Assembly: GCF_009936045.1 (NCBI RefSeq)
Contig: NZ_QWEQ01000019.1
Span: 22,385-86,384 of the forward strand
Origin: Emergencia sp. 1XD21-10
Lineage (GTDB): Bacteria > Bacillota > Clostridia > Peptostreptococcales > Anaerovoracaceae
Reading direction: 5' to 3'
DNA length: 64,000 nt
The notes under the pieces are model-generated. The model did no database searches, had not been told where the DNA came from, and saw only the letters and a list, made by a program, of their open reading frames with translations. The position numbers were made by a program, and so were the translations under genes. The first letter of the stretch is position 1, and every line of letters starts with the position of its first letter. Of the stretch, positions 26,669 to 34,290 are shown in pieces.

Positions 26669-27418
26669 CTATTCCTCCTTTGATTTATCTCTGAATACAC
26701 CCAGCGGGAATTCTTTCAGCATTTTTTCTTCTAAGAAATCCAGTGCTTTTGCTTCGCTCATGCCCCAGTTTGTTGGACATGTAGTGACAATTTCAACCAT
26801 GGAGAAGCCTTTTCCGTCAATCTGGTTCTGGAATGCTTTCTTGATAGCCGCTTTTGTCTTACGAACGTTAGCAGGTGTGTTGCAGCTGGTTCTTTCCAGA
26901 TAAGCAGGAGCTGTCAGCTGGCTCAAAACTTCGCACATATGGATTGGATATCCGTGTTCTTCCGGATTCCTGCCCTTCGGTGCAGTAGTAGCCTTCATGC
27001 CGATCAGTGTAGTCGGTGCCATCTGACCGCCAGTCATACCGTAGATACCGTTATTTACAAAGATAACGGTAAAGTTTTCACCTCTGTTGGCAGCGGAAAC
27101 TGTTTCGCCAAGACCGATGGAAGCAAGGTCTCCATCGCCCTGATATGTATAAACCAGAGAATCCGGATTGGATCTCTTCAGACCTGTTGCAACTGCGCAA
27201 GCTCTGCCGTGTGCAGAAATGTTCAGGTCGTGGGATACGTATAACTGACCCAGTCCACAGCAGCCAACACCTTCGCAGCGAACTAATTTGTCCAGCATGC
27301 CTAATTCTTCAACAACTTCACCAATCAGTTTGTGAATGGTTCCGTGCATGCAGCCCGGACAGAATCCGGATACGGTTTCAGGTTTGATACCAATGGTTCT
27401 CTTATATACTTTTTCCAT
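26669..27418 (-). CDS. 2-oxoacid:ferredoxin oxidoreductase, TPP-binding beta subunit
   Basis: A 249-residue beta subunit carrying the thiamine pyrophosphate site: GDGDLASIGLGE followed by the NNGIYGMTGGQMAPTT segment. The N-terminal FCPGCMHGTIHKL and CEGVGCCGLG supply cysteines typical of these subunits. It overlaps the alpha-subunit gene by one base. Substrate choice between branched-chain oxoacids and 2-oxoglutarate cannot be settled by eye. The four-gene layout fits VOR/KOR enzymes. Confidence 0.93.
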   Translation of the reverse strand: MEKVYKRTIGIKPETVSGFCPGCMHGTIHKLIGEVVEELGMLDKLVRCEGVGCCGLGQLYVSHDLNISAHGRACAVATGLKRSNPDSLVYTYQGDGDLASIGLGETVSAANRGENFTVIFVNNGIYGMTGGQMAPTTLIGMKATTAPKGRNPEEHGYPIHMCEVLSQLTAPAYLERTSCNTPANVRKTKAAIKKAFQNQIDGKGFSMVEIVTTCPTNWGMSEAKALDFLEEKMLKEFPLGVFRDKSKEE

Positions 27419-28500
27419 TATAATACCTCCTTTACCAGTTCATGTGCTGCAGCCATAACTCTTTCTTTTGTCATCAGCTCACCGCCGGATCTGAGACATT
27501 CTTTGATTGGACATCTGCCATGAACTGCGTGGTCTACGTCCCATCTCATCTGTGCAGGGATGGACATTTCGATGTCTAAGATACCCTTAACTCTGTTGAA
27601 GTCCAGATTTTCAAAGGACTTATATGGGAACGGATGAATTGCAATCGGTCTGATGAGTCCAGCCTTAATGCCTTCTGCTCTCAGTTCTTTTACTGCAATT
27701 CTAGCGATACGAGCGGAGATACCATAAGCGGTCAAAATGATTTCTGCGTCATCAACCATGATTTCTTCTACTCTAACGTCATTTTCTTTCCAAGATTCAT
27801 AAAGTTTTGCAGCTTCAATGTTTACTGGCTCAAAACCGCCGCCTACGCCGCCAGGAAGGATTCTAACCTGTTCTTCCGGTTTGTGTCCAACTGCGGAAAC
27901 AGCCTTGCGAGCTGCTTTCAGTGCAGCAACCTCTTCATCGCTCTTCATCGGAGGAAGTTCAACAGGCTCCATCATAGTACCCATTACACCGTCTGTCAGA
28001 ATCAGAACCGGGTTCATGTCTCTTTCTGCCAGGTCAAATGCTTCATAGGTCATATCTACTGCTTCCTGTACAGTGGAAGGAGACAGTACGATCATTTCAA
28101 AACCACCGTTGCCGGAAGCCTTGGTTGCCTGCATGTAGTCCTGCTGTGCCGGCTGAATTGCACCGATACCAGGACCGCCTCTCTGCACGTTTACATATAC
28201 GATTGGAAGACGCGCAGCAGCGCAATAGGAAATACCTTCACTATATAAACTGATACCAGTACTGGAAGAAGAACTCATGGATCTTGTTCCTGTCTGTACT
28301 GCGCCATACAGCATATTGACAGAAGCGACTTCACTTTCACCCTGTACGAATACGCCGTTTTCAACTTCCGGCATTCTTCTTGCAAAGTATTCCGGAATCT
28401 CGTTCTGTGGTGTGATTGGGTAGCCGGCAAAGAATCTACAGCCAGCTCTGGTAGCTGCTTCTGCGATTGCTTCACAGCCCTTCATAAATACTCTTGCCAT
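27418..28500 (-). CDS. vorB: 2-oxoacid:ferredoxin oxidoreductase, alpha subunit (VorB-like)
   Basis: A 360-residue alpha subunit, with FFAGYPITPQNEIPEYFARR at the N-terminus and the SSSSTGISLYSEGISY and QRGGPGIGAIQPAQQDY stretches of the VorB/KorA group. With its partners it probably oxidises 3-methyl-2-oxobutanoate and similar branched-chain oxoacids from amino acid fermentation. It sits between the ferredoxin subunit gene (5 bases upstream) and the beta gene. The VorB label is the best match from memory; a 2-oxoglutarate enzyme is the alternative. Confidence 0.88.
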   Translation of the reverse strand: MARVFMKGCEAIAEAATRAGCRFFAGYPITPQNEIPEYFARRMPEVENGVFVQGESEVASVNMLYGAVQTGTRSMSSSSSTGISLYSEGISYCAAARLPIVYVNVQRGGPGIGAIQPAQQDYMQATKASGNGGFEMIVLSPSTVQEAVDMTYEAFDLAERDMNPVLILTDGVMGTMMEPVELPPMKSDEEVAALKAARKAVSAVGHKPEEQVRILPGGVGGGFEPVNIEAAKLYESWKENDVRVEEIMVDDAEIILTAYGISARIARIAVKELRAEGIKAGLIRPIAIHPFPYKSFENLDFNRVKGILDIEMSIPAQMRWDVDHAVHGRCPIKECLRSGGELMTKERVMAAAHELVKEVL

Positions 28501-28505
28501 TTTTT

Positions 28506-28721
28506 CTAAACCTCCCTATAAACTTCGATTGCTGCGTCTGGACAGACAACTCCGCAAGCGGCACAGCCGATGCAGTCGTCCGGATTTGCTGCAACAACAT
28601 ACTGGTAGCCTTTAGAATTCACTTTGTCGCCAATAGCGAGCACTTTCTTAGGGCAGAATTTAACGCAATAACCGCAGCTCTTGCAGCTCTCTGCTCTAAT
28701 TTCCACTTTTCCTTTTGCCAT
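28506..28721 (-). CDS. 2-oxoacid:ferredoxin oxidoreductase, 4Fe-4S delta subunit
   Basis: A 71-residue ferredoxin-like subunit with two 4Fe-4S motifs: C13/16/19/23 (CKSCGYCVKFC) and C50/53/56/60 (CIGCAACGVVC). It is first in the operon and passes electrons from the TPP site to soluble ferredoxin. The ATG has an AAGGAGGTAATC leader. A repeat-rich structured leader region lies upstream. Confidence 0.94.
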   Translation of the reverse strand: MAKGKVEIRAESCKSCGYCVKFCPKKVLAIGDKVNSKGYQYVVAANPDDCIGCAACGVVCPDAAIEVYREV

Positions 28722-28998
28722 TTTGATTACCTCCTTAATGGTCCTGCCCTGCGAACTCAGTGAGCAGTTTGGCAGACCTTATGCTGGCATTCTCCGGTCT
28801 TTAGCCGGTTTAGAATGCGTCGTATAATGGTCCTGCCCTGCGAACTCAGTGAGCAGTCTGGCAGACCTTATGCTTTAGAGCCCCAAAACTTGTTTTGGGC
28901 TGGCTCTAGTCGTAACATGGTGTACTGAGCCAGCGAAAAGCAAAGGCTCTCAAACCGTTATTCAATAACCCCAGGCAAAGCCAGGGTAGTTGACATTT
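28722..28998 (-). promoter_or_regulatory. Structured, repeat-containing leader of the VOR operon
   Basis: Gene-free. It contains a 50-base unit twice (28736-28785 and 28825-28874, one mismatch seen). Each unit folds as GGTCCTGCC against GGCAGACC with an inner CTGC/GCAG stem. Between them, GCATTCTCCGG pairs with CCGGTTTAGAATGC (about 28787-28818). After the second unit, AGAGCCCCAAAAC pairs with GTTTTGGGCTGGCTCT. A strong series of hairpins therefore precedes the ferredoxin subunit gene. No known riboswitch class was recognised. Confidence 0.55.
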
Positions 28999-29691
28999 CT
29001 AATCGACCCACTCATAGGTCAGATACAAATTCACCGGAAGAAGCGGGGTATTTGTCTTTCCTGAAATCTCAGGACAAAGGTGCGCAAGAGCGCACATGTA
29101 GTCGACATTCAAATATTCTCCAATTAATGCTTTGACTTTCTCATTGCCATCAAGCGCTTCCTCCGCTGTAGTAGTAATTCCCACATTGGGATTACTCAAA
29201 ATTGAGACATTTGCTAAATCGATGCGAGCCATGCCCAATACGCGGGCCATGGTACCGTCAATACTGATTAAATCCTTCGACCACGGACGATATGCGTTAA
29301 TGACGAAGAAGTTCTGTGTATTTTCTCGGTTGAGAAACGGTGAAAATGCACCGATGAGTCTTGCTCCGACATGGTCGCCGCCTACGTCCATAATTACGAT
29401 ACTATCCTCGTCCGCCATATAGTTTCTCACGCCACCCGGCAGGGTCGGTGCGTCAAAAAACTGTTCCTCATAATGGAAGACGATGCCTGCATCCTCAATC
29501 TGATGTCTGATATCTCTGGAACGAAACAGCGGCTTCGTCTGGTCCATATCAAAGAAGTGCACCTTCTTATCAGAAAGCTCTGCAAGCTGGAAGGCAAAGT
29601 TAATTGCAATTTCGCTCTTACCGCTGCCTGCTTCGCCTACAAAGACGAAGTTCTTCTTAGTCTTAATCATTTCTGTTAAAATGCTTTTCAT
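28999..29691 (-). CDS. P-loop ATPase of unknown function
   Basis: A 230-residue soluble nucleotide-binding protein. The Walker A loop is GEAGSGKS (19-26). A Walker B-like strand SIVIMDVGGDHVGARLIGAF lies near residue 100, and FFDMDQTKPL after the P-loop resembles MinD/ParA-type switch regions. The start at 29691 was chosen because GGGAGAG lies 6 bases before it. An ATG five codons upstream has a weaker site. It is directly upstream of the VOR operon on the same strand, so a role in that operon's expression or assembly is possible but unproven. Confidence 0.75.
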   Translation of the reverse strand: MKSILTEMIKTKKNFVFVGEAGSGKSEIAINFAFQLAELSDKKVHFFDMDQTKPLFRSRDIRHQIEDAGIVFHYEEQFFDAPTLPGGVRNYMADEDSIVIMDVGGDHVGARLIGAFSPFLNRENTQNFFVINAYRPWSKDLISIDGTMARVLGMARIDLANVSILSNPNVGITTTAEEALDGNEKVKALIGEYLNVDYMCALAHLCPEISGKTNTPLLPVNLYLTYEWVD

Positions 29692-29809
29692 CGAAAACTC
29701 TCCCATTTTGCATTCTCACTTTACACTTATATTTTAACGAATTGTGACGGAAATGTCAAATTAATTTTCAGAGATTATGACTTTTTGTTTGGTGCATTTT
29801 TGCGAATTT

Positions 29810-30244
29810 TCAGCTCCTCGCTATTACGATGACACCGGCAATGCAAAGACCAATTCCCACCATCTGCTGTACCGTCAAAACCTCTCTATAAAAAAGTATT
29901 CCAATCACCGCAAGGACTACGGCAAGAGCAATATTTACAATGGTCGTTCCCACGCTGATATTCCAGCCCAGCTTATACATAAAGACCGATGCTACTTCCA
30001 CCGCCGTAATGGTAAATCCCATGACAACCGGTGCCCAGTTCATCTTCCCAAACTGCACCGCCAGGTTTTTGTCCTGCCCCATGACCATCCACAGGACAAA
30101 GGCTGCAGCCGCAGCCACCACATAGTTAAAAAATACCGCTGCGAAAGGATCCATTGCCTCCGGCACAGATTTTGCGCTGACCTGATAAAAGGTGTGCGCC
30201 ACCAGAAGCAGTGCTATAGGCCACCAAAATGTAAAAATACTCAT
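29810..30244 (-). CDS. Half-size EamA/DMT transporter
   Basis: A 144-residue membrane protein with four or five hydrophobic helices, equal to one EamA repeat. Such proteins work as dimers or pairs, like small multidrug resistance exporters. The conserved end LFYREVLTVQQMVGIGLCIAGVIVIA is typical. The start at 30244 follows GAAGGAGGAAAGCGT; the open frame extends 16 codons upstream without a better site. A terminator-like hairpin in its leader suggests attenuation control. The substrate is unknown. Confidence 0.85.
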   Translation of the reverse strand: MSIFTFWWPIALLLVAHTFYQVSAKSVPEAMDPFAAVFFNYVVAAAAAFVLWMVMGQDKNLAVQFGKMNWAPVVMGFTITAVEVASVFMYKLGWNISVGTTIVNIALAVVLAVIGILFYREVLTVQQMVGIGLCIAGVIVIARS

Positions 30245-30282
30245 ACGCTTTCCTCCTTCAACGCCGCAAAATACCTCCTGAC

Positions 30283-30343
30283 AAGAAAACAAAAGCGCCC
30301 CGCACCATTCCTTCTAAGGCCTAACGGAATGGATTAGGACGCT
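30283..30343 (-). terminator. Leader terminator or attenuator before half-size EamA gene
   Basis: On the minus strand AGCGTCC and CCATTCC pair with GGAATGG and GGGGCGCT to form a long hairpin followed by TTTTGTTTTC. It lies 40-100 bases before the start codon, inside the leader, with the sequence GATGATGTACCGCCGGGTAG just upstream. This is the layout of an attenuator or riboswitch platform, but no known aptamer was recognised. Confidence 0.6.
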
Positions 30344-30485
30344 AAAATCATCTACCCGGCGGTACATCATCTGCGTTTTTCTTTCAGTTTTATAGGTATA
30401 GTGTACATGCGCCTGCAGAAAAAGTCAATGGGAATACAGCAATGTGCCAAGGTGAACACACGAAAAAGTTTTAAATTTCTATGTC

Positions 30486-30664
30486 GCTGACAAAACTGAC
30501 ATTTTTTTAGTTTTTTGTCAAATCTGTCAGCATTTTAGCTAAAAACGCTGACAAAACTGACAAATTCTTTTGATTTTGTCTGCTTTGTCAGGATTTTAAG
30601 AATATGAAACCTAATTCTTCACGATTTGCTGACAAAATTCAGCAAAATCCAAAATTTAGTCAGC
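30486..30664. repeat. Array of inverted TGACA half-site pairs (copy 2)
   Basis: GCTGACAAAACTGACA occurs twice, near 30486 and 30550. It faces TGTCAAATCTGTCAGC near 30516 and TTTGTCTGCTTTGTCAGG near 30576. A third pair, GCTGACAAAATT against AATTTAGTCAGC, ends near 30664. The arrangement matches the array at 25771-25960 but the flanks differ. Confidence 0.62.
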
Positions 30665-30701
30665 GTCGATGGGTGAATGCTCTTTTCATGTGTTTACCGC
30701 A

Positions 30702-30807
30702 GGCAGCGCCTAGTCTGATCGAGCAGGCGCTGCCTCGCAGACCCTGCTCAACCCGCTAAAGTGCAGACAAGCAGCGCGCCCGGTGGATTCCCACCGGGCG
30801 CGCTGCT
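30702..30807. repeat. Two perfect GC-rich hairpins
   Basis: GGCAGCGCC (30702-30710) pairs with GGCGCTGCC (30726-30734). AGCAGCGCGCCCGGTGG (30770-30786) pairs with its exact complement at 30791-30807 across a 4-base loop, giving 17 perfect pairs. Neither has a T run on either strand, so they are not ordinary terminators. They lie beyond the 3' end of the deacetylase operon. Confidence 0.7.
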
Positions 30808-30845
30808 GTACCAAAGGAGTGTACATCTACATTGGATTGTCTTGA

Positions 30846-31664
30846 TTATGCTTGTTCCAAACCTTTACGTGCCAATCTGCTGATTTCCAGCGCCGGTCCG
30901 ATTGCAACGCCCGGCTTTGTCTTCATGTAGCAGATTAAATCTTCCAGCATGTTAATACGGCTGATTCTGCCGATGCACTGCGGATGCAGCACCAGGGTCA
31001 TCAGACCGCCTTCTTCATAGAGACCGTCAAATTCGCTCTGCCAAATATCTTTTACATACTGCGGAGAGCAGATTCTTCTTCTTTCCGGCTGCTGCAGTGT
31101 GAAGAAGAAGTGGGAAGTATCATCATACAGCCAGGAGAACGGCAGCTCGATTAATTTCTGACCATCTTCACTTTCATGGAAATAAGGCCAGTCACATGCC
31201 ATGGTGTTTGAGGAATATTCAAAGCCGCTTGCCATGACATTCCGAATGGTTTCTTCGGTTAAAATTGCTTCCGGCGCTCTGTAGCCTAGCGGCTCAACGC
31301 CCAGCAGTTCTTTCATGATTTTTTTTGATTTTGCGACCAGTTCTTTGTCCTGTTCAGGGAAATAGGTTGTTTCGTGGAGATAGCCGTGATAGCCAATTTC
31401 GTGTCCGCGTCTTACAATTTCCTGGCAGGTTTCGGTATGCTGCTCGATGACCCAGCCTGGAATAAAGAAAGTCGCTTTCAGCTGCTGTCTATCCAGCATA
31501 TCTAAAATCCTCGGCACGCCAACTTTAGGACCGTATGCGCCCTCTGCCATTAAATTTGGGTTGTTTAAGCTGTCCATGGTGCGGGAAAACCAGAAAGTTT
31601 CCGCATCCAAGTCAAAAGTCAGGGCTACGCCCATTTTTACGCCTTCCGGCCAATTCTTTCTCAT
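30846..31664 (-). CDS. Polysaccharide deacetylase (NodB-fold) family protein
   Basis: A 272-residue cytosolic NodB-fold hydrolase with no signal peptide. The metal motif is visible: D18/D20 in TFDLDAET and the histidines in HEIGYHGYLHE. Members of this cytosolic branch include allantoinase-like PuuE and other amide hydrolases, so a small-molecule substrate is more likely than chitin or peptidoglycan. It is last in the operon with the amidohydrolase and the two guanidino hydrolases, 2 bases after the former. Confidence 0.87.
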   Translation of the reverse strand: MRKNWPEGVKMGVALTFDLDAETFWFSRTMDSLNNPNLMAEGAYGPKVGVPRILDMLDRQQLKATFFIPGWVIEQHTETCQEIVRRGHEIGYHGYLHETTYFPEQDKELVAKSKKIMKELLGVEPLGYRAPEAILTEETIRNVMASGFEYSSNTMACDWPYFHESEDGQKLIELPFSWLYDDTSHFFFTLQQPERRRICSPQYVKDIWQSEFDGLYEEGGLMTLVLHPQCIGRISRINMLEDLICYMKTKPGVAIGPALEISRLARKGLEQA

Positions 31665-31666
31665 TT

Positions 31667-33295
31667 TTATTCCTCCTCTTCCATATCGAAGGCAAGCGCG
31701 CCGTCAATATAGGTTTTCATCACCTGAATATTTTTAATCGTATCCTCCGGCACGCTGAATACATCGTCTGACAGCACGACAAAGTTTGCCCGCTTGCCGA
31801 CTTCCAGAGAGCCGAGAGAATCTTCATCTTTAGAAACATAAGCGCCATAAATGGTATGCAGTTTGACTGCATCCAGTCTGCTCATTTTCTCTTCCGGATA
31901 CCATCCGCCTTCCGGCTGTCCGGACAGATCTTTTCTGGTCACGTTGACCTGAATGCCCTCCAGCGGATTGACCGATTCAATCGGAAGATCGGAGCCAGCC
32001 GCCAGACGGATGCCCTGTTTCAGCATGCTGCCGAAGCAGTAGCTGGTCTTCATACGTTCGCCGACACGAGAATCTGCGATGCTCCAGTCGGAATGAATAT
32101 ACATCGGCTGAATCAAGCCGATCGCGTCGACTTCCTTGTACTTCTCGAAAATGCGCTCGTTCATAATCTGACTGTGGATAATAGAAGGACGCAGCTGTTT
32201 TTCTTTGATGGTATCTTTTACAGAAATGCATCCGTCCAGGAAGGTCTCTACTGCAGCGTCTCCGATGGCATGAATCGTCAGATCAAAATCGTGATCCACG
32301 ATTTCTTTTGCGATAGCTGAAAGTTCTTCCTTATCCCAATACAGGCAGCCGCAGCTATCCGGCTTATCACTGTAAGGCTCGTTCAGACCTGCAGACCATG
32401 CGCCCAGTGAGCCGTCGCCCAGGAACTTAATCGGTCCGATTTTGATTTTTCCAAACCGCTGCCAGGAGTGGAATCCATAATCAAAGAATTCCTGCAGCTG
32501 ATCCGGTCTGTGAATCCGCAGCTGTAAAACCAGGTCAATCGGCATTTTTCCTTCTGCGCAAAGTTCCAAATAAGCTTCCCACAGCGCCCGTTTATCGTCG
32601 ACAGAATAGAAGTCTTCCGTATGGCAGACGGTCACGCCGTTTTTCACCATTTCGCGGAAAGAAAATTCCAGCAGTTCTTTCATCTGCAGTTTATCCGTCA
32701 GTTTTGGCACGTGATCACCGATCAGGCTCATTGCGCTTTCCAGCATGACGCCAGTTGGAGAGCCATCGGGAAAACGTACCAGTTCGCCGCCCTGGGGGTC
32801 AGGTGTGTTCTTGTCGATGCCGGCGATCTTCAGCGCCATTGAGTTTGCGGCGCAGATTGTTCCGCAGCGTCTGTCCAGCATAATCGGATGGGTATCAGAA
32901 ATCCGATCTAAATCTTTAACCGTTGGAAATTCTCCGCCTGGAAATACTTCCTGATCCCAGCCGAACCCGGTGACCCATTCGCCGTCCGGAATCTGGTTAT
33001 CCTTGATATACTGCTTTACGATTTCTACCATTTCGTCCGCACTGCGGGCAGCGCCCAGCGATGCTGTTTTCTTTTCAAAGATTGCGTGATTTAAAAGGTG
33101 AATATGTGCATCGATGAAGCCGGGCAGTACATCCTTTCCCTCGAGATCAATGATGTCACAGCCCTGCGCCAGCTTTTCGATTTCTTCAGTGGTTCCTAGA
33201 GCAGAAATCTTTCCATCTTCACAAATCATTGCTTCCACGAGGGTATTTTCAGTATCAATAGTTCTGATTCTGCCATTTACAAATGCTTTTCTCAT
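31667..33295 (-). CDS. YtcJ-like amidohydrolase
   Basis: A 542-residue metal-dependent hydrolase of the amidohydrolase_3 group. The first metal site is GFIDAHIHLLNH and later metal ligands are likely in LTIHAIGDAAVE and RLAAGSDLPIES. It is cytosolic, with composite beta-sandwich and barrel parts. Family members cleave amide or cyclic amide bonds. It lies 4 bases after the second guanidino hydrolase gene and 2 bases before the deacetylase gene, so it probably acts downstream in the same pathway. Confidence 0.88.
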   Translation of the reverse strand: MRKAFVNGRIRTIDTENTLVEAMICEDGKISALGTTEEIEKLAQGCDIIDLEGKDVLPGFIDAHIHLLNHAIFEKKTASLGAARSADEMVEIVKQYIKDNQIPDGEWVTGFGWDQEVFPGGEFPTVKDLDRISDTHPIMLDRRCGTICAANSMALKIAGIDKNTPDPQGGELVRFPDGSPTGVMLESAMSLIGDHVPKLTDKLQMKELLEFSFREMVKNGVTVCHTEDFYSVDDKRALWEAYLELCAEGKMPIDLVLQLRIHRPDQLQEFFDYGFHSWQRFGKIKIGPIKFLGDGSLGAWSAGLNEPYSDKPDSCGCLYWDKEELSAIAKEIVDHDFDLTIHAIGDAAVETFLDGCISVKDTIKEKQLRPSIIHSQIMNERIFEKYKEVDAIGLIQPMYIHSDWSIADSRVGERMKTSYCFGSMLKQGIRLAAGSDLPIESVNPLEGIQVNVTRKDLSGQPEGGWYPEEKMSRLDAVKLHTIYGAYVSKDEDSLGSLEVGKRANFVVLSDDVFSVPEDTIKNIQVMKTYIDGALAFDMEEEE

Positions 33296-33299
33296 TGTT

Positions 33300-34259
33300 C
33301 TAACCTCTCTTCAAAAATGCAGTGCAGCAGTGAATTGCACCGAATCCTTTCATGATTTCATCAAATTCTACAGGAATGACATTGATGCCGTTCTTTTCAA
33401 GCAACTCCTGTGAGCGCGGATTACCTGCAGGCATTACAATCGTGCCTGGTTCTATGGCAACAAAGTTGATGGCAAAGCTCTCTTTTGCTTCAATTCTGGA
33501 AGGGCATTCCAGCAGCTTGATGCCTTTTTTCTTCAGCGCGTCACACACGTCATAAGGCACCTGCGATGCGTGAATCATTGCAACGTCATGGCTTGCCATG
33601 TTTAACAGCCCGTCAATGTGTGCATGACCGTAAGGAATCTGCATGTGCAGAATTTCTGTAACACCCATTCTGCGAAGTTCGGATTCAACCATTTCGTAGC
33701 CTTCACGGTTGGTGCGCACACCGGAAGCCAGGACAACGGTATGACGGTCAATCCAAAGCCCCATAGCCCCTTCAAAGGTTCCGCTGCCGCAGACAGTTCT
33801 AATGATAGGCACACCTAGTTCGGCCAGTTTTTTTGCAGCATAACGTTCTTCGCCGCGTCTTGCCTCCATCGCTGGACGTGTAACGATGGCGCCTTCTGGG
33901 GTCATGAAGACCAGATCGCGGCAGAACAAAGCATTCGGTCTGTCTTCCCGCTGTTCTTCGATATAGTGCACAGTCGCACCGTGATCTCTGTAAATCTGCG
34001 CTAGTGCATCGTGCTGCTGACGAAAACGCTCAGGATCGATAGGAGCTTTAAATCTGGCTGCTTCCCAGTCAAAGTTTTCAATTTCCTTTCCCGGTCTGCG
34101 CATGAGCACGGCGCGCAGGGTATCGACCTCGGAGCAGACGCCCCAGTCTCCCCAAAGCTCCGGCATATCGTCAATGATAGAAGATTCTTTCGCAAACCAG
34201 CGCTCTCCTGGAAGCGCATCAATATCTACAGTGTTGTTCATTCCTTGTTTTTCGTTCAT
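33300..34259 (-). CDS. Arginine deiminase/DDAH-like guanidino hydrolase (second copy in operon)
   Basis: A 319-residue enzyme of the pentein (amidinotransferase) fold. The acidic motif LFCRDLVFMTPEG, the catalytic-histidine region HAHIDGLLNM and the C-terminal cysteine region GAIHCCTAFL (C311/C312) are all present. Such enzymes cut guanidino groups in arginine, methylarginines or agmatine-like compounds. The start at 34259 follows AAGGAGGAAATT. Its neighbour at 34291-35235 is a paralogue of similar length. They may form a heteromer or handle related substrates. Confidence 0.88.
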   Translation of the reverse strand: MNEKQGMNNTVDIDALPGERWFAKESSIIDDMPELWGDWGVCSEVDTLRAVLMRRPGKEIENFDWEAARFKAPIDPERFRQQHDALAQIYRDHGATVHYIEEQREDRPNALFCRDLVFMTPEGAIVTRPAMEARRGEERYAAKKLAELGVPIIRTVCGSGTFEGAMGLWIDRHTVVLASGVRTNREGYEMVESELRRMGVTEILHMQIPYGHAHIDGLLNMASHDVAMIHASQVPYDVCDALKKKGIKLLECPSRIEAKESFAINFVAIEPGTIVMPAGNPRSQELLEKNGINVIPVEFDEIMKGFGAIHCCTAFLKRG

Positions 34260-34290
34260 AATTTCCTCCTTGTATATAATCGATGTCAAA

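Larger units (their letters stand above)
30245..30845. other. Gene-free region with leader hairpin, TGACA array and GC-rich hairpins
   Basis: No credible gene in 600 bases. From left to right it holds the leader hairpin of the half-size transporter (30283-30343), an AT-rich stretch, the second TGACA array (30486-30664) and two perfect GC-rich hairpins (30702-30734 and 30770-30807). Confidence 0.55.

Noticed and set aside
28736..28874. CRISPR-like direct repeat
   Set aside because: Only two copies of a 50-base hairpin unit with a structured, non-unique 39-base interval and no cas genes.
30283..30420. T-box or guanidine riboswitch
   Set aside because: The T-box core and the ykkC-type conserved blocks could not be found on either strand, so only an unnamed structured leader is claimed.
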